A DNA stretch of 5,861 bases from Phycisphaerales bacterium (GTDB lineage: Bacteria; Planctomycetota; Phycisphaerae; Sedimentisphaerales; Anaerohalosphaeraceae): assembly GCA_003152975.1 (NCBI GenBank), contig PMBP01000307.1, positions 1 to 5,861 of the forward strand. Direction: 5' to 3'. The notes beneath the pieces were generated by a model. The model was not told where the DNA came from. It did not search any database and saw only the letters and a program-made list of their open reading frames with translations. Position numbers and translations under genes: made by a program. Shown piece after piece: positions 1 to 4,722 of this stretch. Each line of letters opens with the position of its first letter. Positions within the stretch are counted from its first letter, which is position 1.

Positions 1-75
1 ATCGCCCGCCGTACCGTCGCCAAGTACCGCAAGCTCCTCCACATCCCCACCGCCCGCTTCCGAAAAAAATACTAA
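1..75 (+). CDS. rpoN: RNA polymerase sigma-54 factor, C-terminal end (partial)
   Basis: Frame 1 reads 24 residues to a TAA at 73-75, and the gene begins outside the window. Residues 2-11 of the fragment are ARRTVAKYRK, which matches the RpoN box (consensus ARRTVAKYRE) that is diagnostic of sigma-54 and contacts the -24 promoter element. The last position is K instead of E. The tail LLHIPTARFRKKY resembles the usual basic end of sigma-54 proteins. In this family the factor directs polymerase to -24/-12 promoters and depends on AAA+ activator proteins. The gene converges on the minus-strand methyltransferase. The identification rests on a short but highly specific motif; the rest of the protein cannot be checked. 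Confidence 0.9.
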   Translation: MARRTVAKYRKLLHIPTARFRKKY

Positions 76-83
76 GCCGTACC

Positions 84-102
84 ATTCCCGTTAAACGGGA
101 AT
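84..102. repeat. Perfect 19-nt palindrome between convergent genes
   Basis: The arms ATTCCCGTT and AACGGGAAT match perfectly around a single central base, so a hairpin with about 7 stem pairs is possible on either strand. It begins 8 nt after the rpoN stop and lies about 70 nt beyond the end of the convergent methyltransferase gene. It could end transcription from both sides, but neither strand has a T-run directly after the stem, so it is not a standard intrinsic terminator. A hairpin with the same TTCCCG/CGGGAA core occurs at 4621-4642. Confidence 0.7.
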
Positions 103-107
103 CCAGA

Positions 108-143
108 TCCCTATATCCTATCTCCTAAATCCTATATCCTTAT
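108..143. repeat. Degenerate heptamer tandem repeat, about five copies of TCCTAWA
   Basis: Four consecutive 7-nt units start at 116, 123, 130 and 137 (TCCTATC, TCCTAAA, TCCTATA, TCCTTAT). They are preceded by an 8-nt unit TCCCTATA at 108. The tract is AT-rich compared with the surrounding genes and is noncoding, lying between the rpoN stop and the end of the convergent methyltransferase gene. It looks like a short imperfect microsatellite. No function can be read from it. Confidence 0.65.
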
Positions 144-172
144 CACCAGTGACAAGCAACCAGATACTTATT

Positions 173-763
173 TCACCGAATGCACTGATACACGAATGCC
201 GGCGGCATGTTCGCCCACACGATCGGCGAGCGATGGACCTCGGTGAACAATCGTCGGATCTTGCGCCGGAATCGCCGCCCGGTCGGAAGAATGGATCCTT
301 CCAGGTACCCGAATGTCGCAAATCGTCCGCCGGGCTTGAGGGCCGCCAGCGTCGCATCCAGGAGCTGGTCCCGCAGCGCCGAGTCAAACGCCGCCCACGG
401 CAGGCCCGACACGATGCTGTCGGCCTGTTGGATCCCCCGCTCGGCCAGGATCCGGCCCAGGTTGGCCACCGAGTCTTCGACCACATCGACCTGCGGAAAC
501 CGCTGGCGCAACTGGGCCGCCATCTTCGGGTGAAACTCCACCGCCACCAGCTTGGCCCCCGGCCGCTTGACCTCCAGGATCCGCCGCGTGAAGGACCCCG
601 TCCCGGGCCCGAATTCCACGATCACCTCGGCCGCCGCCACCCCCGCCAGATCGACGATCAGCTCGGCAAGCCGGCGCGAACTGGGGGCCACCGCCCCGAT
701 CGTTCTCGGGGCACGAAGGTATTCCCGCACAAAGGACCATACATGCCGCACAATAAATTCCAA
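173..763 (-). CDS. Class I SAM-dependent methyltransferase, phospholipid N-methyltransferase (PmtA-like) family
   Basis: The 196-residue protein begins with a basic amphipathic stretch, FVREYLRAPRTIGAVAPSSR (11-30), typical of PmtA-like enzymes. SAM motif I follows as VEFGPGTGSFTRRIL (49-63), then the acidic end of strand 2 in VAVEFH (E76), the SGLPW motif (119-123), LKPGGRFATFGY (142-153) and the C-terminal NMPPAFVY (185-192). In this family the enzyme moves methyl groups from SAM to a lipid head group such as phosphatidylethanolamine at the inner membrane. rRNA adenine dimethylase-like enzymes share the fold, so the substrate is inferred. The chosen start is TTG at 763, with AAGG at 770-773 six bases upstream. 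A GTG at 751 is an alternative, giving four fewer residues. A longer frame from TTG 829 would begin inside the promoter and is unlikely. The gene is monocistronic here and divergent from the thi operon. Confidence 0.82.
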   Translation of the reverse strand: MEFIVRHVWSFVREYLRAPRTIGAVAPSSRRLAELIVDLAGVAAAEVIVEFGPGTGSFTRRILEVKRPGAKLVAVEFHPKMAAQLRQRFPQVDVVEDSVANLGRILAERGIQQADSIVSGLPWAAFDSALRDQLLDATLAALKPGGRFATFGYLEGSILPTGRRFRRKIRRLFTEVHRSPIVWANMPPAFVYQCIR

Positions 764-769
764 ACTATA

Positions 770-773
770 CCTT
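770..773 (-). promoter_or_regulatory. Ribosome binding site supporting the TTG start of the methyltransferase gene
   Basis: Read on the minus strand this is AAGG, with 6 nt (TATAGT) before the TTG at 763-761. It lies downstream of the predicted minus-strand promoter, which favours this start over the longer frame from 829. Confidence 0.5.
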
Positions 774-808
774 GATATGTCAGATCGAAAACCAGTGACG
801 CCCTTGTC

Positions 809-836
809 ATTGTACCCGATCGGCCCCAATTTTCAA
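809..836 (-). promoter_or_regulatory. Predicted sigma-70-type promoter of the methyltransferase gene
   Basis: On the minus strand TTGAAA (836-831) is followed after 16 nt by TACAAT (814-809), close to the TTGACA/TATAAT consensus. Transcription would start near 802, giving a leader of about 40 nt before the TTG start at 763. It stands back to back with the thi promoter, the two -35 boxes being 16 nt apart. Confidence 0.6.
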
Positions 837-852
837 GCCGATCCAAAATTCC

Positions 853-880
853 TTGCTTTTGGCCAAACCTCCGGTAGAAT
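853..880 (+). promoter_or_regulatory. Predicted sigma-70-type promoter of the thi operon
   Basis: TTGCTT (853-858) and TAGAAT (875-880) are separated by 16 nt. Transcription would begin near 887, just before the riboswitch P1 helix at about 895, which is where a riboswitch promoter should sit. Both boxes deviate slightly from consensus. Confidence 0.65.
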
Positions 881-894
881 GGGCCGTAGAGTGT

Positions 895-995
895 TGTGCC
901 AGGGGAGCGATTGCCTGTGGGCAAAAGCTGAGAGCCGCGACGGATGCGGCAACCCTTCGTACCTGATCTGGGTAATACCGGCGTAGGGAGGCATA
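895..995 (+). promoter_or_regulatory. TPP riboswitch (THI element)
   Basis: The conserved THI-box blocks are present in order: GGGGAGC (902-908), CTGAGA (928-933), ACCTGATCTGG (961-971), TAAT (973-976) and GCGTAGGGA (981-989). Helices that can be drawn are P1 895-900/990-995 (one G-U pair), P3 911-915/920-924, an extra hairpin 934-938/946-950, and P5 968-971/978-981. CTGAGA forms the pyrimidine-sensing part of the aptamer and the GCGTAGGGA side belongs to the pyrophosphate-sensing arm. It lies directly before the thiazole synthesis genes and is followed by an intrinsic terminator, so it should reduce transcription when thiamine pyrophosphate is abundant. The identification is firm; the regulatory direction is inferred from the pairing. 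Confidence 0.97.
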
Positions 996-1028
996 CTAAG
1001 GCGAGCATGAAGCGTCGGCCGGTATGCC
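990..1028 (+). promoter_or_regulatory. Antiterminator pairing of the TPP riboswitch
   Basis: GGCATAC at 990-996 is perfectly complementary to GTATGCC at 1022-1028, and U997 can wobble with G1021. The left strand is also the 3' side of riboswitch P1 (990-995). The right strand covers the loop and the first bases of the terminator's 3' arm. P1 with terminator and this helix are therefore mutually exclusive, which gives an off state with TPP and an on state without it. This is inferred from complementarity only. Confidence 0.75.
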
Positions 1029-1040
1029 GACGCTTTTTTT
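1011..1040 (+). terminator. Rho-independent terminator of the thi riboswitch
   Basis: A perfect 9-bp stem AGCGTCGGC/GCCGACGCT (1011-1019/1026-1034) encloses a 6-nt loop and leads straight into a run of seven T (1034-1040, the first pairing in the stem). It lies between the riboswitch and thiF, only 11 nt before the thiF ATG, so it acts as a conditional attenuator and not as a gene-end terminator. Confidence 0.93.
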
Positions 1041-1051
1041 ATTGGTGAGCT

Positions 1052-1675
1052 ATGACAGCGGTTTTTTACGAACTGAAAAATTCGATGATCGGCATCGCGG
1101 GCCTGGGCGGCCTGGGATCCAATGTCGCCGTGGCGCTGGTGCGGACCGGCGCCGGTCGGCTGGTGCTGGCCGACTTCGACATCGTCGAAGAGCCCAACCT
1201 CAACCGCCAGCAATATTTCCTCGACCAGGTCGGCCATCACAAGGTCGATGCCTGCGTGGCCAACCTTAACCGTATCCGCCCCGACAGCGACCTGGTCGGC
1301 CATAAAGTCCGCCTGACCCCCGACAACATCCCGGCGATCTTCGCCGGCTGCCATATCGTCGCCGAGTGCTTCGACCGCAGCGACCAAAAGCAGATGCTCG
1401 TCGAGACCGTCCTGTCGCGGATGCCCGACACCGCCATCGTCTCGGTCAGTGGCCTGGCCGGATACGGCCGTAGCAACGACATCGTCACCCGCCGCATCCA
1501 CCGCCGCCATGTCCTCGTCGGCGACGGCGTCAGCGGCATCGGCCCCGGCATTCCGCTCACCGCCTCGCGCGTCGGTGTCGCCGCACACCACCAGGCCAAC
1601 GCCATCCTCGAGCTGTTGCTCGACGGCGATCTGCGATCGCTCTGGGCCCGCCGCAACAACGGCGCGGGAATCTGA
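1052..1675 (+). CDS. thiF: ThiS adenylyltransferase ThiF (short, one-domain type)
   Basis: This 207-residue E1-like enzyme uses ATP to adenylate the C-terminal glycine of the sulfur carrier ThiS, the activation step before thiocarboxylate formation in the cytoplasm. The nucleotide-binding loop is GLGGLGSN (17-24). ADFDIVEEPNLNRQ (40-53) carries the acidic residues and the Asn/Arg pair typical of the ThiF/MoeB family, followed by K64 and FDRSDQK (107-113). SVSGLAGYGRS (131-141) marks the compact ThiF family found in clostridia and others. The only cysteines are C68, C100 and C106, so the CxxC zinc pairs of E. coli-type ThiF and a counterpart of its late cysteine are missing. ATG 1052 is chosen for its N-terminal helix. 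GGTGAG at 1044-1049 lies very close to it, so initiation may be weak; M12 (1085) has no better site. It is the first gene of the operon. Confidence 0.93.
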   Translation: MTAVFYELKNSMIGIAGLGGLGSNVAVALVRTGAGRLVLADFDIVEEPNLNRQQYFLDQVGHHKVDACVANLNRIRPDSDLVGHKVRLTPDNIPAIFAGCHIVAECFDRSDQKQMLVETVLSRMPDTAIVSVSGLAGYGRSNDIVTRRIHRRHVLVGDGVSGIGPGIPLTASRVGVAAHHQANAILELLLDGDLRSLWARRNNGAGI

Positions 1676-1676
1676 T

Positions 1677-1680
1677 GGAG
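1677..1680 (+). promoter_or_regulatory. Ribosome binding site of thiS
   Basis: GGAG lies 6 nt before the ATG at 1687. It favours that start over the ATG at 1675, which overlaps the thiF stop codon (TGATG) and has no usable site of its own. Confidence 0.55.
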
Positions 1681-1686
1681 ACCCCC

Positions 1687-1902
1687 ATGCACCCAACACT
1701 GCGAATCAACGGAATGGAAAAGCAATTTCCCCAGGACCGGTTGCCCAAGACACTGGCCGAGTTGCTCGCCGAATTGAAGATCGATCAGGCCACCGTCGTC
1801 GCCGAGATCGACGGCCACATCATCGAGCGGAAAAACTTCGCCGCCGCCGCCCTGCAGCCCGGCCAGTCCATCGAGCTGGTACGCTTCGTCGGAGGCGGGT
1901 AA
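1687..1902 (+). CDS. thiS: Sulfur carrier protein ThiS
   Basis: This small ubiquitin-like protein (71 residues; the family is usually about 65-70) ends in VRFVGGG. The terminal Gly-Gly is the defining feature: the last glycine is adenylated by ThiF, converted to a thiocarboxylate and hands sulfur to ThiG. The start [10 protein letters not shown] and the segment [27 protein letters not shown] match the beta-grasp fold of ThiS, including the conserved VAxxxNxxxVxR-like strand region. ATG 1687 has GGAG upstream. The in-frame ATG at 1675 would add METP and overlap the thiF stop by one base. One extra glycine (GGG) before the stop is a small deviation from the usual GG end. Confidence 0.93.
   Translation: MHPTLRINGMEKQFPQDRLPKTLAELLAELKIDQATVVAEIDGHIIERKNFAAAALQPGQSIELVRFVGGG
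1891..1895 (+). promoter_or_regulatory. Ribosome binding site of thiG inside the thiS Gly-Gly codons
   Basis: GGAGG is formed by the first two of the last three glycine codons of thiS and lies 8 nt before the thiG ATG at 1904. The functional C-terminus of ThiS and the initiation signal of thiG therefore share the same bases. Confidence 0.75.
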
Positions 1903-1903
1903 C

Positions 1904-2683
1904 ATGGACACGCTGAAAATCGCCGACCGCGAATTTTCCTCGCGCCTGTTCATCGGCACGGGCAAATACGCCTCGAGCGCCATCATGGCCCGCGCGATCG
2001 CCGCCTCCGGCACGCAGATGGTCACCGTCGCGCTGCGGCGCGTGGACATCGAAAACGAAAACGACAACTTGCTGGCCGCCATTGACCGGACAAAATACCT
2101 CCTGTTGCCCAATACTTCCGGCGCCCGCGACGGGGCCGAGGCCGTACGCCTGGCGCGGCTGGCCCGGGCGGCATCCGGTATCCGCTGGGTCAAGCTTGAG
2201 GTGACACCGGATCCGTATTATCTATTGCCGGACGGCGCCGAAACCCTCAAGGCCGCCGAGATCCTCGTCAATGAGGGCTTCGTCGTCCTGCCCTACATCA
2301 ACGCCGACCCCATCCTCGCCAAGCGGCTCCAGGATGTCGGCACGGCCACGGTCATGCCGTTGGCGGCTCCGATCGGCTCCAACCAGGGCCTCCAGACGCG
2401 GGCGTCCATCGAGATCATCATCGAGCAGGCCACCGTTCCCGTCGTCGTCGATGCGGGCCTGGGTCTGCCCTCCCACGCCGCCGAGGCCATGGAAATCGGC
2501 GCCGATGCGGTCCTGGTGAACACGGCCATCGCCGCCGCCGCCGACCCCGTCGCCATGGCTACCGCCTTCAAGTTCGCCGTCGAGGCCGGGCGCCTCGCCC
2601 GCCTTGCCGGTGGCGCACCGCGGCAGCGCGCCGCCTCCGCCTCCAGCCCCCTCACTGGTTTTCTGCGGAACGACAATCGATGA
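1904..2683 (+). CDS. thiG: Thiazole synthase ThiG
   Basis: ThiG (259 residues, normal length) forms the thiazole phosphate ring from 1-deoxy-D-xylulose 5-phosphate, dehydroglycine and the sulfur of ThiS thiocarboxylate. The TIM-barrel landmarks are visible: [11 protein letters not shown] (12-22), [10 protein letters not shown] (41-50), [22 protein letters not shown] (68-89), WVKLEVTPD (95-103) with the Schiff-base lysine K97 and E99, [12 protein letters not shown] (125-136), [13 protein letters not shown] (151-163) and [33 protein letters not shown] (178-210) with D183. K97, E99 and D183 correspond to the catalytic residues K96, E98 and D182 known from Bacillus subtilis ThiG. The tail SSPLTGFL (247-254) is also family-typical. 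It starts 1 nt after the thiS stop and overlaps thiH by 4 nt (ATGA). Confidence 0.97.
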   Translation: MDTLKIADREFSSRLFIGTGKYASSAIMARAIAASGTQMVTVALRRVDIENENDNLLAAIDRTKYLLLPNTSGARDGAEAVRLARLARAASGIRWVKLEVTPDPYYLLPDGAETLKAAEILVNEGFVVLPYINADPILAKRLQDVGTATVMPLAAPIGSNQGLQTRASIEIIIEQATVPVVVDAGLGLPSHAAEAMEIGADAVLVNTAIAAAADPVAMATAFKFAVEAGRLARLAGGAPRQRAASASSPLTGFLRNDNR

Positions 2684-3840
2684 CACCCGTCGCCTCCATT
2701 CTTGCCGAACAGCAGCTCGACGACCACGCCCGCTGGGCCGGGCGCATTGAGGCCATCACCGCCGATCAGGTCCGCCGCGCGATCGCCGACGAATCCGGCC
2801 GATACACCCTCGACAAACTCGCGGCCCTCGTCAGTCCGGCCGCCGAGCCCTTGCTCGAAGAGATGGCCCAGCTCGCCGAGCAGCTCACCGCCCGGCGATT
2901 CGGCCGCACGATCCAGCTTTACGCGCCATTGTATGTCTCCAATGCCTGCATCAACAGTTGCCGCTACTGCGGCTTCAACCGCACGCACCACGGCGCCCGC
3001 ACGCGGCTGTCGATCGATCAGGCCATCGCCGACGCCGACATCCTCGCCACCGAGGGCTTCCGCAACATTTTGCTCGTCAGCGGGGAAGACCCGAACTTCG
3101 TCACCATCGACTACCTCTGCGATCTGGCCGCGCGGCTTCGACCGCGCTTCAGCACAATCACCGCAGAAATCTATCCATTATCGCAGGATCAATACACCGC
3201 CATCGCCCGCGCCGGCATCGACGGCGTGACGCTCTACCAGGAATCGTACGACCGCCCGACCTACGCCCGCTGGCATCCCGCCGGCCCCAAGTCCGACTAC
3301 GACCAGCGCCTCGACGCCCCCGACCGCTTCGCCTCCGCCGCCATGCGCCGCATCGGCCTGGGCGTGCTGCTGGGCCTGGCCGACTGGCGGATCGAGACCC
3401 TCGCCATGGCCGAGCACGCGAGCTCGCTGATCAAGCGTTTCTGGCAGTCGCAGCTTTCCTTCTCGTTCCCGCGGATCCGCCCGGCGCCGGAAGTCGCCGA
3501 GCAGTACGACCACCTCGTCACTGATCGCCAGCTCGTCAAGATGATACTCGCCCTGCGGCTGTGCTTTGCCGACGCTGGGCTCGTCCTTTCCACCCGCGAA
3601 AGCCCCGCCTTCCGCGACGCGATGGCCCGCATCTGCGTAACCAGCATGTCGGCCGGTTCCCGCACCAACCCCGGCGGCTACTCCGGCCACGCCGACTCCA
3701 CCGAGCAGTTCGCCGTCTGCGACGCCCGCACCCCCGCCCAGGTCGCCGCGATGATCCGCACCGCCGGCCGCGAGCCCGTCTGGAAGGACTGGGACGCCGC
3801 CTTCACCGCCCCCGCAACCCCGACGGCCGCCGATGTTTGA
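2680..3840 (+). CDS. thiH: 2-iminoacetate synthase ThiH (radical SAM tyrosine lyase)
   Basis: ThiH cleaves tyrosine with a 5'-deoxyadenosyl radical, giving dehydroglycine (2-iminoacetate) for ThiG and p-cresol as by-product. The radical SAM motif C90-x3-C94-x2-C97 lies in [16 protein letters not shown] (85-100) and binds the 4Fe-4S cluster. Other ThiH landmarks are [10 protein letters not shown] (130-139), [11 protein letters not shown] (162-172), [19 protein letters not shown] (182-200), SFPRIRPAP (262-270), [10 protein letters not shown] (304-313), [11 protein letters not shown] (324-334) and PVWKDWD (366-372). The length of 386 is normal (E. coli ThiH is 377). The ATGA overlap with thiG implies translational coupling. 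ThiH instead of the oxidase ThiO fits anaerobic or facultative growth. No disruption or missing core residue is seen. The C-terminal 10 residues after AAF are poorly conserved. Confidence 0.97.
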   Translation: MTPVASILAEQQLDDHARWAGRIEAITADQVRRAIADESGRYTLDKLAALVSPAAEPLLEEMAQLAEQLTARRFGRTIQLYAPLYVSNACINSCRYCGFNRTHHGARTRLSIDQAIADADILATEGFRNILLVSGEDPNFVTIDYLCDLAARLRPRFSTITAEIYPLSQDQYTAIARAGIDGVTLYQESYDRPTYARWHPAGPKSDYDQRLDAPDRFASAAMRRIGLGVLLGLADWRIETLAMAEHASSLIKRFWQSQLSFSFPRIRPAPEVAEQYDHLVTDRQLVKMILALRLCFADAGLVLSTRESPAFRDAMARICVTSMSAGSRTNPGGYSGHADSTEQFAVCDARTPAQVAAMIRTAGREPVWKDWDAAFTAPATPTAADV

Positions 3841-4606
3841 ATCCTACGACCTCAACACCTTCAAGTGGATCCTCCTGGCCCTGTCCAGCTTCCTCATCGG
3901 CCTGTCGAAAACCGGCCTGCCCGGCTTCGGCATCCTCATCGTCCCCCTCATGGCCATGGTCGTGCCCGGCATGAAATCCGCCGGCCTGCTCCTGCCGCTG
4001 CTGATCTTCGCCGACCTGCTGGCCATCTGGGTCCATCGCCGTAACTGCCTGTGGCGCCACATCTTGCGCACCGTCGGCCCCGCGCTTGCCGGCATCGTCG
4101 CGGCCTTCCTGCTCATGCGGGCCATCGGCGTCAACAATCCAGGCTCCGATGTGCTGATGAACCGCATCATCGGCGGCATCGTCCTGTTTATGCTGGCCCT
4201 TCGCTACTGGCAGACCCGCTTCCTGACCCCCGACAAGCAGGACCGCATCCCCCACAACCTCCCCTTCGCCTTGGTCATGGGCTTCCTGGCCGGCCTGACC
4301 ACCATGCTCGCCAACGCCGCCGGCCCGGTCATGATCCTCTACCTGCTCTCCGTCCGCCTGCCCAAAACCCAGTTCGTCGGCACCTCCGCCTGGTTCTTCT
4401 TCATCGTCAACTGGCTCAAAGTCCCCTTCCACACGCAACTGGCAACGCTCACGCTGGAAACCTTCCTCTTGGACGCCTGCCTGATCCCAGCCATCCTCCT
4501 CGGCGGCCTGGTGGGCCTAGTTGCCCTCAAACGAATCCCACAGCACGCCTTCGACAAACTCGTTTTGGTCCTGGCTCTGGCCGCCGCCCTTAAACTCCTC
4601 TTATAG
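3833..4606 (+). CDS. TauE/SafE-family (TSUP) membrane permease linked to the thi operon
   Basis: The 257-residue protein is very hydrophobic, with about eight to ten candidate membrane segments (roughly 11-28, 31-47, 50-68, 79-97, 110-125, 143-160, 162-175, 185-198, 209-232, 240-257). The repeated family motifs appear as GLSKTGLPGFGILIVPLMA (23-41) and GFLAGLTTMLANAAGP (150-165), the two inverted halves of the TauE/SafE fold. Members move sulfite, organosulfonates and other small anions across the inner membrane; many have no known substrate. The ATG lies 8 nt before the thiH stop end and has no clear ribosome binding site, so translation is probably coupled to thiH. This position suggests a role tied to thiazole synthesis, such as handling a sulfur compound or exporting a by-product, but that is inference. 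No intrinsic terminator separates it from the upstream thi genes. Confidence 0.88.
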   Translation: MFESYDLNTFKWILLALSSFLIGLSKTGLPGFGILIVPLMAMVVPGMKSAGLLLPLLIFADLLAIWVHRRNCLWRHILRTVGPALAGIVAAFLLMRAIGVNNPGSDVLMNRIIGGIVLFMLALRYWQTRFLTPDKQDRIPHNLPFALVMGFLAGLTTMLANAAGPVMILYLLSVRLPKTQFVGTSAWFFFIVNWLKVPFHTQLATLTLETFLLDACLIPAILLGGLVGLVALKRIPQHAFDKLVLVLALAAALKLLL

Positions 4607-4620
4607 TCCCATCGGTTATC

Positions 4621-4642
4621 GTTTTCCCGTTCGCGGGAAAGC
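4621..4642. repeat. Hairpin with TTCG tetraloop after the thi operon
   Basis: TTTCCCG (4623-4629) and CGGGAAA (4634-4640) pair perfectly around the very stable loop TTCG. One G-T and one G-C pair extend the stem to 9 bp. It starts 15 nt after the permease stop. No T-run follows on the plus strand, so it may stabilise the 3' end of the operon mRNA or act with Rho and is not a standard intrinsic terminator. It also covers the place where the -35 box of the next promoter would lie. Confidence 0.7.
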
Positions 4643-4650
4643 GATGCGGA

Positions 4651-4659
4651 TGGTATAAT
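4651..4659 (+). promoter_or_regulatory. Extended -10 promoter of the esterase gene
   Basis: TGGTATAAT contains a perfect TATAAT (4654-4659) preceded by the TGn extension. The -35 region (about 4630-4636) falls in the TTCG hairpin and does not resemble TTGACA, which is acceptable for extended -10 promoters. Transcription would start near 4666, about 57 nt before the ATG at 4723. Confidence 0.65.
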
Positions 4660-4711
4660 GCCCTCGGCCGTTCGAGGCGCGGAGGAATGGCCGAATCGAA
4701 GACGGACACTC

Positions 4712-4716
4712 AGGAG
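4712..4716 (+). promoter_or_regulatory. Ribosome binding site that sets the esterase start
   Basis: AGGAG lies 6 nt before the ATG at 4723. The in-frame ATG at 4687 has GGAGG only one base away, too close for initiation, and would bury the signal peptide behind 12 hydrophilic residues. Confidence 0.75.
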
Positions 4717-4722
4717 AATGCC

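Noticed and set aside
764..829. N-terminal extension of the methyltransferase from TTG at 829
   Set aside because: It overlaps the predicted -35/-10 promoter elements (809-836) and adds residues not typical of the family.
1237..2193. Long antisense open frame opposite thiF, thiS and thiG (about 318 codons)
   Set aside because: It mirrors the codon structure of well-identified thi genes in GC-rich DNA, crosses several gene boundaries and shows no recognisable domain.
1955..2344. GGCACG sequences at 1955 and 2339 as possible sigma-54 promoter (-24) elements, considered because rpoN lies nearby
   Set aside because: Both are inside thiG coding sequence and lack a TTGC-type -12 element at the right spacing. 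No convincing sigma-54 promoter was seen in the intergenic regions.
4621..4642. Hairpin after the permease as a standard Rho-independent terminator
   Set aside because: No T-run follows the stem on the plus strand, so it is reported only as a hairpin.
4687..4722. In-frame upstream ATG of the esterase adding 12 residues
   Set aside because: The ribosome binding site is only one base away, and the extension would precede a clear signal peptide that has a well-spaced AGGAG of its own.
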